Assembly: GCA_037043455.1 (NCBI GenBank)
Contig: JAWPHD010010334.1
Span: 30,755 to 94,754, forward strand
DNA length: 64,000 bases
From: Cyrtodaria siliqua
Lineage: Eukaryota > Mollusca > Bivalvia > Adapedonta > Hiatellidae
Reading direction: 5' to 3'
Position 1 is the first letter of the stretch, and the number at the start of each line of letters is the position of its first letter. The translations under genes and the position numbers were made by a program. Below the pieces are notes generated by a model that was not told where the DNA came from, ran no database searches, and was given only the letters and a program-made list of their open reading frames with translations. Positions 43,476-54,672 of the stretch are shown here, piece by piece.

Positions 43476-43650
43476 TAGTAGTAGTAGTAGAATTAGTAAT
43501 AGTAGTAGCAGCAGCAGCAGCAGCAGATGCAGCAGCAGTAGTAGTAGTAGTAGTAGTAGTAGTTTTAGTAGTAGAAGAAGTATTAGTAGAAGTAATAGTA
43601 GTTGTAGTAGGTAATACTTAGTAATAGTGGTAATAGTAGTGGGAGTAGTA
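43476..43650. repeat. TAG/CAG trinucleotide microsatellite
   Basis: Runs of TAG and CAG triplets with ATTAG and GAAG interruptions. The complementary CTA/CTG array lies at 47060-47414. Confidence 0.95.
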
Positions 43651-44114
43651 ATAGCTTTTCCTCGCCACTGGGTCTCACTTATATCTTACAAAAATATTTA
43701 TCTTTGAAACTACAGAAGTCAGAGATGTTATACTTTGCATATAGCGTTAGCTTACCTCATGGGGTCATTGTCGTATAGGGTACTACAGAAAGGTACCTGG
43801 GGTACATTTATGTATACAGAAACGTACCCGAAAATCTTTGAATTCCAGAACGGCCCCCAAATATACAGAAACGTACCCGGACAAACAAGATCTCATTGGC
43901 GGAATTGAAACAATTTAGAACTTGATAAAACAACAGCTTAAACAATATTGTTTATCATTATCTATTGCGCTATCGTTCTTAAAACATATTTAGGGTGTCA
44001 TAGTTAGTTATAAAATACAGAACGTATTGCCGTAAAACCGGAAGTTGTAAATCATCAAACCCCGCGCAAACAAGTAAACAAATATGCAGCTCGTCATTCA
44101 AATATGCAGCTCGT
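43651..44114. other. No gene seen
   Basis: Repeated short word CAGAAACGTACCCGRA at about 43838 and 43867; otherwise AT-rich. Confidence 0.5.
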
Positions 44115-44375
44115 CATTCGAATTGAATTGAATTGAATGTTGTTTAACGGCTCATCAACACAGTATAGGTTATGTAGAGCCGCCCCAGAGAGACGGGAAG
44201 GATACATAGGATTCCGGGAACCGTGCCCTACTCTTATTATCGAATAGATTCCTATGGTTCTTTAACATGCTCGGAGGATAGACCGATACCTGGGACCGCC
44301 CGGTTTACGTCCCCATCCGACGGACGAGGCTAAGGGAAAGTGTCTTGCCCAAGAACACACCGACGTCCTCAACTC
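44115..44375. repeat. Dispersed repeat shared with 38650-39030
   Basis: AATTGAATGTTGTTTAACGG, CTCATCAACACAGTATAGG, GAGCCGCCCCAGAGAGA, then TTCCTATGGTTCTTTAACAT and GCTCGG, as at 38806-39020. It runs on into GGGACCGCCCGGTTTACGTC and abuts the truncated 3' end of the Penelope-like element. Confidence 0.75.
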
Positions 44376-44378
44376 GAG

Positions 44379-46760
44379 TACAAGCTCTTGAAAAACGAAT
44401 AAGTTGAGAAACATATACCCCATAAGAAATTGTTCGGGGAACATCCCCATCCAAGTGGGGATAACTAACAATGTCAAAATTAAAATCATCTCTCTTGTCA
44501 TAGATTTTGCTAATTATTTCACCATTTTCAATCGAGAGATCTAATCAAGAAAAAAGCGTTATTATCAGATATATTAGCTTTGTTAAGCTGAAGCTCTTTA
44601 GGATAAATATTATTAACCATAGTTGGAAAGAAAGGGTTGTCAATGTTCAATATGTCATCCAGATACCGAGAGGTGTCATTAAAGGCTTCAATAACATCTG
44701 CCTGGGTATCTTGTGAAACACTGAACATGAAATCTCTTTCATAGCAAAATAAAAACAAATCTGCGACAAGTGGTGCACAGTTCGGACCCATAGGGATACC
44801 AACAATTTGTCTATACACGGTGGTTCCATACCTGACGAAAATATTATCTAATAGGAAAATGAGTGCTTCACAAACTTCATAGCAAGTCCACATAGTATAA
44901 TTGTCTAAACTGCCGTTAGTAAAAAACGCTTTAATAGTATTAAATGCCAAAAATGTAGTATTGTCTCTAGCGAATGTTTTCTGAATAAGAGAAATTAGCT
45001 TGTCTTTAATAAGGTGATGTGGTAAGTTGTATATAGTGTAGAGAAGCCATAAGTGCTTATTGATGAAACGTGACCTTTATTGAAAATTTTATCAAGAACG
45101 TCTCCTGAATTTTTTTTAGACCAAAATAAAATATTCCCAGAGTTTTCATGAGTTTTAACACAATATAGTTTAACGTGATCTTTAACGGCAGTAAGATAAG
45201 TAGTTAAACGTTTGGAGATGTTTGTTGTGGTGCTGGCACTTGAATTCGAAATAAAGCGAGCCTTATACGGATTTTTATGTAATTTAGGAATCCAGTACAT
45301 AGTAGGCAGTTTATTTTGCTTATCGTTTACACCAGCCTTGAAAGTAGTGCACCGAGTGATATGTGCGGAAACAACATCATCCTCAGTAGAATTAACTGGA
45401 GTATACGAATTGGTGCTGCCGAGTTCCAGAGATAAAACATTAACGTAATGTAGGCGTCAAACAATAATTACATTATTAGCTGCTTTATCTGCAGGAACTA
45501 AAACAAATTTATTATGAATTCCTGAATTCCCGATTTTAAATTACGATAGGAAAACCTAGGTCTCGGAGGAAGTAAAGAAGGGTTAGCATTACAAAAGTTA
45601 ATACGTGTATCTATAATATTAAGAATTGACTTTTTCCAAGTAGAAAGCGAGTTTGGGTCCGCATGTTCTCTATGACACCATTTTATACTAAAATCTTCAA
45701 TGGAGTGGGCGATCCGGGCATGACAGGCATTAAAATCGATAGTTGAAGGTAATCTATATTTAGGACCTTTCGAAAACAAATGTCGAATACGTTTATCAAC
45801 AATTACCAGTGATGACATGACCTGCTGGAGATAGCAAAATTTTGATGTGTTGCATTCACATTCGTTATGAGTATTATGTACTATATCAAGGTCAGAAACT
45901 ATTTTGTTGTAGTCTGGTAGTTGAAAATAATATTTCCAGTAGGCTTTATACACTTATAACAAATTACAGGACTTTCGGAATTTTTGAAATATTTTGGATA
46001 GAATCAACTACATGAGTATCTCGAAAAATACTAGGCATGTCAATGAAATCAATACCTTTATTAATATATCGTAGTTATAGAAAATGCCTGATGTGATCAG
46101 ACTCCTTGTCAATATGGGGTCGGAGAACATGTTGTGTGTAGCTTTGAACTATGGAAGCAGTGTTATACAAGGCATCTGCACGAATGAACATTTTGTCGGC
46201 TTCCACGTCGATCAACTTTAGTGTAGAAATGGACAAAGAGGTAAGCCGTGAAAGCATAGAGTGCTTTCCAGACTGTTTAAAAATAGTATGTAAATCAGCG
46301 ACAGAAATAATTACACGCGATTTACGTTTGATGTTACCATTACGCCTAAGACCATGAAACCTAGATTTACGCTTTCGAATAGAAAATATAGAAAAAATAT
46401 CAATATTAGGATCTTTAGAAATATTTCCTTCCTGATAAATATTGTCAATAAGGCCGAGTGGATACGGTGTCTGTACGTTTTTCATCCACTTAAGTTCTGC
46501 AATATGTTAAAGCTTTTAGTAGCATCATTATCAAAAAATATATATTCAACCGGTTGAACAGTTACGTTATTAAAAATACGACCTGACTGACGAAAGTGTT
46601 GGTAATTTTTTAACTTTTTAGGATTACTTGCATTATATTTGTGTTCACGAAATCGAACTTTTAAGGATCGACCTGTTTGTCCAACATATTGTATACCGCA
46701 ACGTGGTGCATTTCAAGTCAGAACATACGTGACGTGAGATCTACCATTTGCCATATAACA
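44379..46760 (-). pseudogene. Penelope-like element with N-terminal GIY-YIG domain, decayed
   Basis: Read from 46760 down, the order is as follows. (1) A GIY-YIG-type endonuclease: YVLT*NAPRCGIQYVGQTGR, then LKVRFREHKYN; the first Cys of a CX4C pair is replaced by a stop. (2) A linker with TPYPLGLIDNIYQEGNIS and IRKRKSRFHGLRRNGNIKRK (46485-46075). (3) A region with KGPKYRLPSTIDF and FSIKWCHREH (45953-45498). (4) The reverse transcriptase: YWIPKLHKNPYKARFISNSS and STYGFSTLYTT (45300-44995, normally with a catalytic Asp where YGFS reads here), GIPMGPNCAPLVADLFLF, and RYLDDILNIDNPFFPTMV with the catalytic YxDD-like box (44950-44528). (5) The thumb region up to FSRACTRVED, where it is cut off by the repeat at 44115-44375. 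Several frame shifts and stops make it dead. A GIY-YIG domain before the reverse transcriptase is the permuted order described for the Chlamys/Naiad clade of Penelope-like elements; ordinary ones carry it at the C-terminus. Confidence 0.8.
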
Positions 46761-47059
46761 GGAAAAACGCGACATATATACAAAATAACGAGATTAACAA
46801 GTCATAGAATAACCAACAACACCCATGGTGACAGATGTAATGTGACTCATGGATTATAATGAATAAGAAGCAATTGAGTTAGTGATTATATTAACAACAC
46901 GTGTGATGCTCCAATAAAATGTAGGACTTGTGTACAATATTCTAGCCACGTATACTGCCAAGAAGCACCTCGAACAAGACGTAAAAGCCTCTATCATCGA
47001 AGCTGTTCACAAGTACATTCTAGCAAGTAAGATATTCACATTTAGGGTGTAGTCTACTG
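46761..47059. other. No gene seen
   Basis: Possible further 5' part of the Penelope-like element, but no conserved block read. Confidence 0.4.
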
Positions 47060-47102
47060 CTTCTACTACTACCACAACCACCTGCTGCAGCTGGTGCTTC
47101 TG

Positions 47103-47136
<34 letters not shown>

Positions 47137-47298
47137 AGCTACTACTACTGCTACTGCTACAGTTACTGCTACTGCTGCTACTGCTACTGCTGCTGCTGCT
47201 ACTGATACTGTTGCTGCCGCTGCAGCTGCAGCTACTGCTACTGCTACTGCAGCTGCTGCTTCTACTACTACTACTACTACTACTGCTACTACTACTCT

Positions 47299-47329
<31 letters not shown>

Positions 47330-47372
47330 GCTGCTGCTACTACTACTACAACTACTACTACTGCTACTACTT

Positions 47373-47414
<42 letters not shown>
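47060..47414. repeat. CTA/CTG trinucleotide microsatellite
   Basis: About 115 triplets, mostly CTA with CTG interruptions. It gives a poly-Leu frame on one strand and poly-Ser on the other; both are artefacts. Confidence 0.95.
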
Positions 47415-48805
47415 TACACTGAACGAAACAACATTTCTAAGTATCAACTTTTGTATCTTAACTAATTTTCTTATTTTAAATATATTTTAGAATAGATATA
47501 TGATAAGTATATTTGTTTTGTCCCATAGTTTGTAAACTATTTATTTTTTGTTTAAATTGTTACATCTTTTGAGAGTTAAACTCCCTTTATATGAAAACAT
47601 GAATTGTACTGATAAAACACATAACATGAGTCAAGATCGCTTAAAGATATAAAATTCTTAAAATTGGTATGAAATAATAGAAAAAAACATAAAAATTTGA
47701 CCCATTTATCGCAGATTTTCCGTCTATAAAAGAAATGAAATATGGATAATCTTAAATTACCTCCCTTTAAATTGAATATTGTTTGAAATTCAAGTAACTG
47801 TAATTCAGCGTTAACATTAAATATTTCGAAAATTTCTTTTGCAAACGCATTTGTAGTGGTAATGCTAGTAAAACATGATGTCAAAATAATTTTAACTGGC
47901 ATATTTTAGAATTAGGAACATCGAAAGCTTCACTAATTCGAAGTACTTAATAAAATCCTATTTACCCAGTTTTATAAGTGTTATAACTTATTTCTAAGAA
48001 AACACATTGACTTAAAAGTATTGAAATATGTTCATGCAATCAAAGCAGACGATTTGCACTCGTTATTTTGCAGTTTAACCGTATCTCTAATCAAGCTCAA
48101 AATACACAAAACAATGAGAATATTATTGACATATTCTTAGGTTGGTACTTAGCAATTTGGTTTAGTGTATATCCCGGAGCCGTTTTGCGTTCGGAGGGGT
48201 ATGAACTGGATGTTGTACCCCCGAAATCTGTAATCCTAAGGTATTTTCAACATAGAGTAACATGTCGGCAACTTCTATATCTGCCTTTTAACATGAATAA
48301 GAATTGATGCACATTAATAGACACACATTGGATAAACTCACCAGTTATTGCACACTAAATAAACATTGGCCTTGTGTTAAAACGCTATACAATTGTGTTT
48401 GCCTTAATATACGCAAATAACTAGACTATCTACCTGCTGATCTATTCAATCTATTCAAATCAATGGTGCATCACATTACTTCAGGTCACATTTACAGATC
48501 TACGGACGTTACAACAGGTGTTACCACTTTGAAACAATCAGTGGGGAAAGGGACACTGATAAAACCTTAGTTATGTACCATAGTAATGGACCCCTTCTGA
48601 AATTATTTTTGTATGTGCCATCCAGTAAATATATAGACATATGTAATTTTTTACTTAGGTTGTGTTAATTGAAAGTTTTATTCATCAAAGTTTTATAACT
48701 TTTATATGCTTTCGACAAATTTAAACCTCTGCATCATGAAGCATAACTTAGCTAGCTTAGACCGAGCGGTATTTAGCTGACATGTATTATGCAATAACTT
48801 TGGTA
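47415..48805. other. No gene seen
   Basis: A 108-residue minus-strand frame (47576-47902) and a 79-residue plus-strand frame (48068-48307) show no recognisable family; the latter has AGGTTGGTACTTAGC-type splice-like words but no acceptor. Treated as non-coding. Confidence 0.4.
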
Positions 48806-51596
48806 AGCACATGTTAACCAATGTGGATTTAAGGTAGGACAAGTACTAAGCAATGTGGTTTAAGGGTAGAATCAGCTCTAAGCAATGTGGATTAAGGGTA
48901 GAACCAGTCCTAAGCAATGTGGATTAAGGGTAGAATTAATACTAAGCAATGTAGATTAAGGATAGAACCAGTTCTAAGCAATGTGGATTTAAGTTAGAAC
49001 AAGTACTAAGCAATGTGGATTAAGGAAAGAACCAGTTCTAAGCAATGTGGATTAAGGGTAAAATCAGTTCTATGCAATGTGGATTAAGGGTAAAACCAGT
49101 ACTAAGCAATGTAGATTAATGATATAATCAGTTCTAAGCAACGTGGTTTGGGTAGAACCAGTACTAAGAAATGTGGATTAAGGGTAGAACCAGTACTCGG
49201 CAATGTGGATTAAGGGTAGAGCCAGTACTAAGCGATGTGGATTAAGGCTAGAACCATTTCTAAGCAATGTAGATGAAGGGTAGAACCAGTACTAAGCAAT
49301 GTGGATTAAGTGTAGAAACAGTACTAAGCAATGTAGATTAAGGGTAGAACCAGTTCTAAGCAATGTGGATTTAAAACCAGTACTAAGCAATGTGGATTAA
49401 GGGTAGAACCAGTACTAAGCAATGTCGATTAAGGGTAGAACCAGTACTAAGAATGTCGATTAAGGGTAGCACCAATACTAAGCAATGTAGATTAAGGGTA
49501 GAACCAGTACTAGGCAAAGTGGATTAAGGATAGAACCAGTACTAAGCAATGTGGATTTAAAACAGGTACTAAGCAATGTGGATTAGGGGTAGAATCAGTA
49601 CTAAGCAATGTGGATTAAGGATAGAACCAGTACTAAGGAATGTCGATTAAGGGTAGCTCCATTACTAAGCAATGTAGATTAAGGGAAGAACCAGTAATAA
49701 GCAATGTGTATTAGGGGTAGATCCAGTACTAGGCAAAGTGGATTAAGGATAGAACCCGTACTAAGCAATGTAGATTAAGGGTAGAACCTGTTCTAAGCTA
49801 TGTGGATTTAAGATAGAACCAGTACTAAGCAATGTGGATTAAAGTTAGAAACTGTTCTAAGCAATGTAGATTAAGGGTAGAACTAGTACTAAGCAATGTG
49901 GATTAGGGATATAATCAGTACTATGCAAAGTGGATTAAGGATAGAACCAGTACTAAGCAATGTATATTAAGGGTAGAACCAGTACTAAGCAATGTATATT
50001 AAGGGTAGAACCAGTACTAAGCAATGTATATTAAGGGTAGAACCAGTACTAAGCAATGTGTATTAAGGGTAGAACCAGTACTAAGCAATGTGGATTAAGG
50101 GTAGAAACCGTTCTAAGCAATGTGGATTAAGGGTAGAACTAGTACTAAGCAATGTGGATTAGGGATAGAATCAGTACTAAGCAATGTGGATTAAGGGTAG
50201 ACCAGTACAAAGCAATGTCGATTAAGGGTAGTACCATTACTAAGCAATGTAGATTAAGGGTAGAACCAGTACTAAACAATGTGTATTAAGGGTAGAACCA
50301 GTACTAGGCAAAGTGGATTTAAAACCAGTACTAAGCAATGTGGATTAAGGGTAGAATCAGTACTAAGCAATGTGGATTAAGGGTAGAAGCAGTACTAAGG
50401 AATGTCGATTAAGGGTAGCTCCATTACTAAGCAATGTAGATTAAGGGTAGAACCAGTACTAAGCAATGTGTATTAATGGTAGAACCAGTACTATGCAAAG
50501 TGGATTAAGGGTAGAATCAGTACTAAGCAATGTGGATTAAGGGTAGAACCAGTACTAAGCAATGTGGATTAAGGGTAGAACCAGTACTAAGCACTGTCGA
50601 TTAAGGGTAAGACCATTACTAAGCAATGTAGATTAAGGGTAGCACCAGTACTAAGCAATGTGGATTAAGGGTAGAAGCAGTACTAAGGAATGTCGATTAA
50701 GGGTAGCTCCATTACTAAGCAATGTAGATTAAGGGTAGAACCAGTACTAAGCAATGTGTATTAATGGTAGAACCAGTACTATGCAAAGTGGATTAAGGAT
50801 AGAACCAGTACTAAGCAATGTATATTAAGGGTAGAACCAGTACTAAGCAATGTATATTAAGGGTAGAACCAGTACTAAGCAATGTATATTAAGGGTAGAA
50901 CCAGTACTAAGCAATGTATATTAAGGGTAGAACCAGTACTAAGCAATGTGTATTAAGGGTAGAAACCGTTCTAAGCAATGTAGATTAAGGGTAGAATCAG
51001 TACTAAGCAATGTGGATTAAGGGTAGAACCAGTACTAAGCAATGTGGATTAAGGGTAGAACCAGTACTAAGCAATGTCGATTAAGGGTAAGACCATTACT
51101 AAGCAATGTAGATTAAGGGTAGCACCAGTACTAAGCAATGTGTATTACGGGTAGAACCAGTACTAGGCAAAGTGGATTAAGGATAGAACCAGTACTAAGC
51201 AATGTAGATTAAGGGTAGAACCATTCTAAGCTATGTGGATTTAAGATAGAACCAGTACTAAGCAATGTGGATTAAGGGTAGAAACTGTTCTGAGCAATGT
51301 AGATTAAGGGTAGAACCAGTACTAAGCAATGTGGATTAGGGGTAGAATCAGTACTAAGCAATGCAAATTAAGGATATAACCAGTACTAAGCAATGTGGAT
51401 TTAAGGTAGAACCAGTCCCAAGCAATGTGGATTAAGGGTAGAACAAGTACTAAGCAATATGGATTAAGGTAGAACCAGTACTAAGCAATGTGGATTAAGG
51501 GTAGAACCAGTACTAAGAAATGTAGATTAAGGGTAAAATCAGTACTAAGCAATGTGGATTAAGGGTAGAACCAGTTCTAAGCAATGTAGATTAAAG
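48806..51596 (+). repeat. 32-bp minisatellite of about 86 units
   Basis: The unit is TAAGCAATGTGGATTAAGGG then TAGAACCAGTAC. Variants (GTAGATT, GTCGATT, GTATATT, GCAAAGTGGATT) recur in fixed order: a block running GGAATGTCGATT, GTAGCTCCATTAC, GTAGATT, GTGTATTAATGG is seen at about 50398 and 50688, with a related form at 49633, and strings of four GTATATT units lie at 49960 and 50815. The array therefore has higher-order structure. It ends about 370 bp before the ORF1 start of the LINE at 51963. No spacers of unrelated sequence are present, so it is not CRISPR-like. Confidence 0.95.
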
Positions 51597-51962
51597 GAAA
51601 AAAGTCAAGGTCGTAGGCAAAGCAAGCGGTGTGTTTACCTCGGTAGAGAATTTGTTTTCTCTAAAGTTTGATTTCAACGAAGCACTATACTTAAAAATGC
51701 ACAAAATACGCATGACTTATAGAGGATATAGTTTCTGCGAAATAATGGCTTACTTTTTTGGAAGGAAAGTGGAGATCTTAAAAGAAAATTTTCTGTGTAC
51801 AGTACGTGGAATGTGACAATAGGCAGGAAATAAGCGTGCTGCGTTGAGTGAAGTGTAAAAAGTTGTGTAGTAGTGGTAGACGTTTTTCTTTTTCAATGTG
51901 AAATTCGGCGATTGGAAGTAAAGAACTTTAGTAAACTTATAGCTAAATACGTTTATTTTTGA

Positions 51963-52943
51963 AAATGCCAACAAAGAAAGCAATCTGACGCTCGCCGTAA
52001 GGTAAAGGGAGACAACACCGGAGAAGAACTCGATAAAACAAACAGGTTCGTTGATTACCTCCCCTTCTCCTCCCGCTTCCAGTGATACCGTGGGAGTCGA
52101 GATAAGCTCACAGCCAACCATTGATAAGCTCTTTAAGCAGCAGCTAAGCATGGAGACATTAGAGGCAACTCTACGTTCCTTTGACAAAAAACTGACAAAA
52201 CTGGCCTCTCAGTAATACATTGAAGCCAAATTCAAGCAAATGATAACTGAACAATTCTTATCAAAAAAGCTGAAAACACTACAGATGGAAATTAAAGAGC
52301 ATATTAAAGAATAGTTGAGAAGGTAAAAAAGAATATAGATGAGCTCAGAACCGTAGTTGGTGACGCTAGAGGGTACGGTAACGGAGATTAAGAACAACAT
52401 GTCTGACATAGAGGTCCAGATAGAATACTTTGAAAAAAACCCAACAAGAATCTAACGGAGGGGAATAGCGAGTTCAAGGATAAGCTACAAGAGCGTGAGT
52501 TTGTGATTAAATCACACGAGATCCAGGTAAATGATCTAGACGTCTATACGCGACGAAACAGTATAAGTATCTACGGAGTGGACGACAAATCACCCAGAGA
52601 GTCACCGGAAGAGACCGCGGAGAAGGTAGTGTCTATTCTCACAAACAAACTGAAAATGTATATCAATATCAGAGACATAGATGTTACCCACAGATTAGGG
52701 CCCTTCAGCGTATCTGGGAACAGACCCATTATTTGCAAATTCATTGCAAGAACACATACATTTAAGGCTATTCAACTAAGAATGTGTTTGAAAGGGTCAG
52801 TGCTAGTGATAAGAGAAGATTTAACACTGAAAAATGCTAAGCTTTTGGAGAAGGTAAGCACTTTAACAAGTGTGAAATCAGTCTGGACTGATCAGGGGCG
52901 AGTTATCGCACTACTGGACAATGGTAAAAAGATTAAACTATAA
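51963..52943 (+). pseudogene. LINE ORF1 (L1/Tx1 type), frame-shifted
   Basis: It starts MPTKK with a basic stretch (QSDARRKVKG in a shifted frame). A helical, coiled-coil-like part with KLFKQQLSMETLEATLRSF and FDKKLTKLASQ follows, then stops and shifts. The last 146 codons (52503-52943) are open and typical of L1-type ORF1 proteins: LDVYTRRNSISIYGVDD, then DVTHRLG, RPIICKFIAR, and LVIREDLTLKNAKLLEKV with KSVWTDQGRV. Such proteins bind RNA as trimers and act as nucleic-acid chaperones. The coiled coil, RRM-like region and C-terminal domain are in the usual order. The N-terminal half is broken by several indels. Confidence 0.75.
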
Positions 52944-52945
52944 AA

Positions 52946-54672
52946 TGGTTTTAACAAAACCACTGGACGCTTAGAGATTGGATCAATAAGAATAGTTCAG
53001 ATTAATATATATGTATGTTTATAATCTCTGTTGGTCAAATACCGGATATAGTGTACGGTATTGAATCCTATAAATACATGTATACTATATTACCATTTTG
53101 GGGATCGCTATTTATCGCTTGATACGAATACGTTTTATTTTTATACACCAACCAAATGCAATTCGTATCACACATCAGGAAAATCCAGATACTCCAAAAA
53201 TAACGTGCCGCTCTGATTGGATAACTCAAGAATGCAGATACCGCTTAAACATTGATAAATGAAAAATCGAGTTCAAATTAGCTGCTTCTAGACGCTTTCT
53301 GTCAAATTCAGTTTATTTATAACACGACATAATCCCGTGTAAACGACTCGGATCAAAATTAATGTAAAATTTGGTAAAATAGACGAAGATGTTACGTCAA
53401 ACTGCTTCTTTCAATTAGGTATGTAGGTTTATTAGTATCTATCAAACGAGAACAATTTACATTGTTAGCCGTCGACGAATATACGTATATAATTTGTTTA
53501 AATACATATTTAGATTAATATTCTGATAATCAAATATTCGATACACGAACATGACGAAGGTAAACATTGCCTGAAAAAACATTTGTATGATTTTAGTGTC
53601 ACTTAGGCCTACTTAGTTAATGTCATGGATTATATGAAATACATGTCATAATTTTTCGAGGAGCAGATACTATGTGCTACGTAAATAGGGGAATCTTTAT
53701 AACGAATATTTAACATTATGTGGCTTTGCCAAGTTTGAGATTTACATACAAGTTTAAAATAAGTCAAGTTCACCAGACTATCGCTTGAACCAGAGAGATT
53801 TAAACATATTCGGGTCAAACTAGTAATAGCAAACTTTATTAATTTAGATAGAATTAATCTAAGTTCTAACCGATATATATATATTTTATATTTTTTAGAA
53901 TAAGATGCTTTGTGGTTAATTTGATCAATTTCAGAATAAAGACAAACTCATAACTGCCAAAGAAAAAGTTCCATGTACAGGGAGAGCTACTTCAGCACTA
54001 TGCAACCAGGTACCCAAAATGAACGTAACAAACACAAATTTGCTCCTGATGCGTCGGTGGAGTATTCACTTTACATTATACAATGTTTCAAGTTGATGTG
54101 TGTGTTATTTTATTTTAAATATAGTTTCACATCAGTATTTAATTACTACTATATTTATTAATTGATAATTAGTAAATTAATTAAACAACTTATTGTATAT
54201 GAAAATATAAACTATGTGGGATTTAGTTGCCAATTTTGGTACAACAAGAGAGATGGATTTCTCTGTACAAAAATTTAAGATTCACGTACATATATCTTTG
54301 TCAAATTTTGTAAATAATTAATTCTATCACAGACCTAATGCCATGATGTTTTAACGGACCTAATAGCATACGTAATTGGGACAGTGTTTTAGGAACGGTA
54401 GGTTTGTCCGTTCATTTATGGCGTTGCCTTTTCCATGCATGTTACATTGCACATGTGTGGGTGTGCTTTGTTAAAATTGTGTATTGTCACTATTATCAAT
54501 TTAATATTTTCCACTTTCTACCTAAACATTCCAATATATGTTTGGTAGTCATGCTAACATTTTTTGTTTTTTATTTCGTTTAAGAAGGAACTGTACATAT
54601 CTTGGTGTCCCATGTGCTTTGTATCCAGTCAAAATAATATCAAATATATAGTCTTATTACATATTATGTTAA
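52946..54672. other. Gap between ORF1 and ORF2, no gene seen
   Basis: 1.7 kb is much longer than the ORF1-ORF2 spacing usual for LINEs, so one or more insertions probably lie here. An inverted GATACGAATACG / CAATTCGTATCA pair is at 53122-53172. No terminal repeats or proteins could be identified. Confidence 0.4.

Noticed and set aside
47069..47465. Long poly-Ser and poly-Leu frames on opposite strands
   Set aside because: Both are readings of a CTA/CTG trinucleotide microsatellite with no flanking protein sequence.
47576..47902. 108-codon minus-strand frame rich in Phe and Ile
   Set aside because: Composition follows the AT-rich DNA; no domain, signal peptide pattern or splice context supports it.
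48806..51596. 32-bp repeats resembling a CRISPR array in unit size
   Set aside because: Units follow each other without unique spacers, the context is a eukaryotic retroelement landscape, and no cas genes are present.
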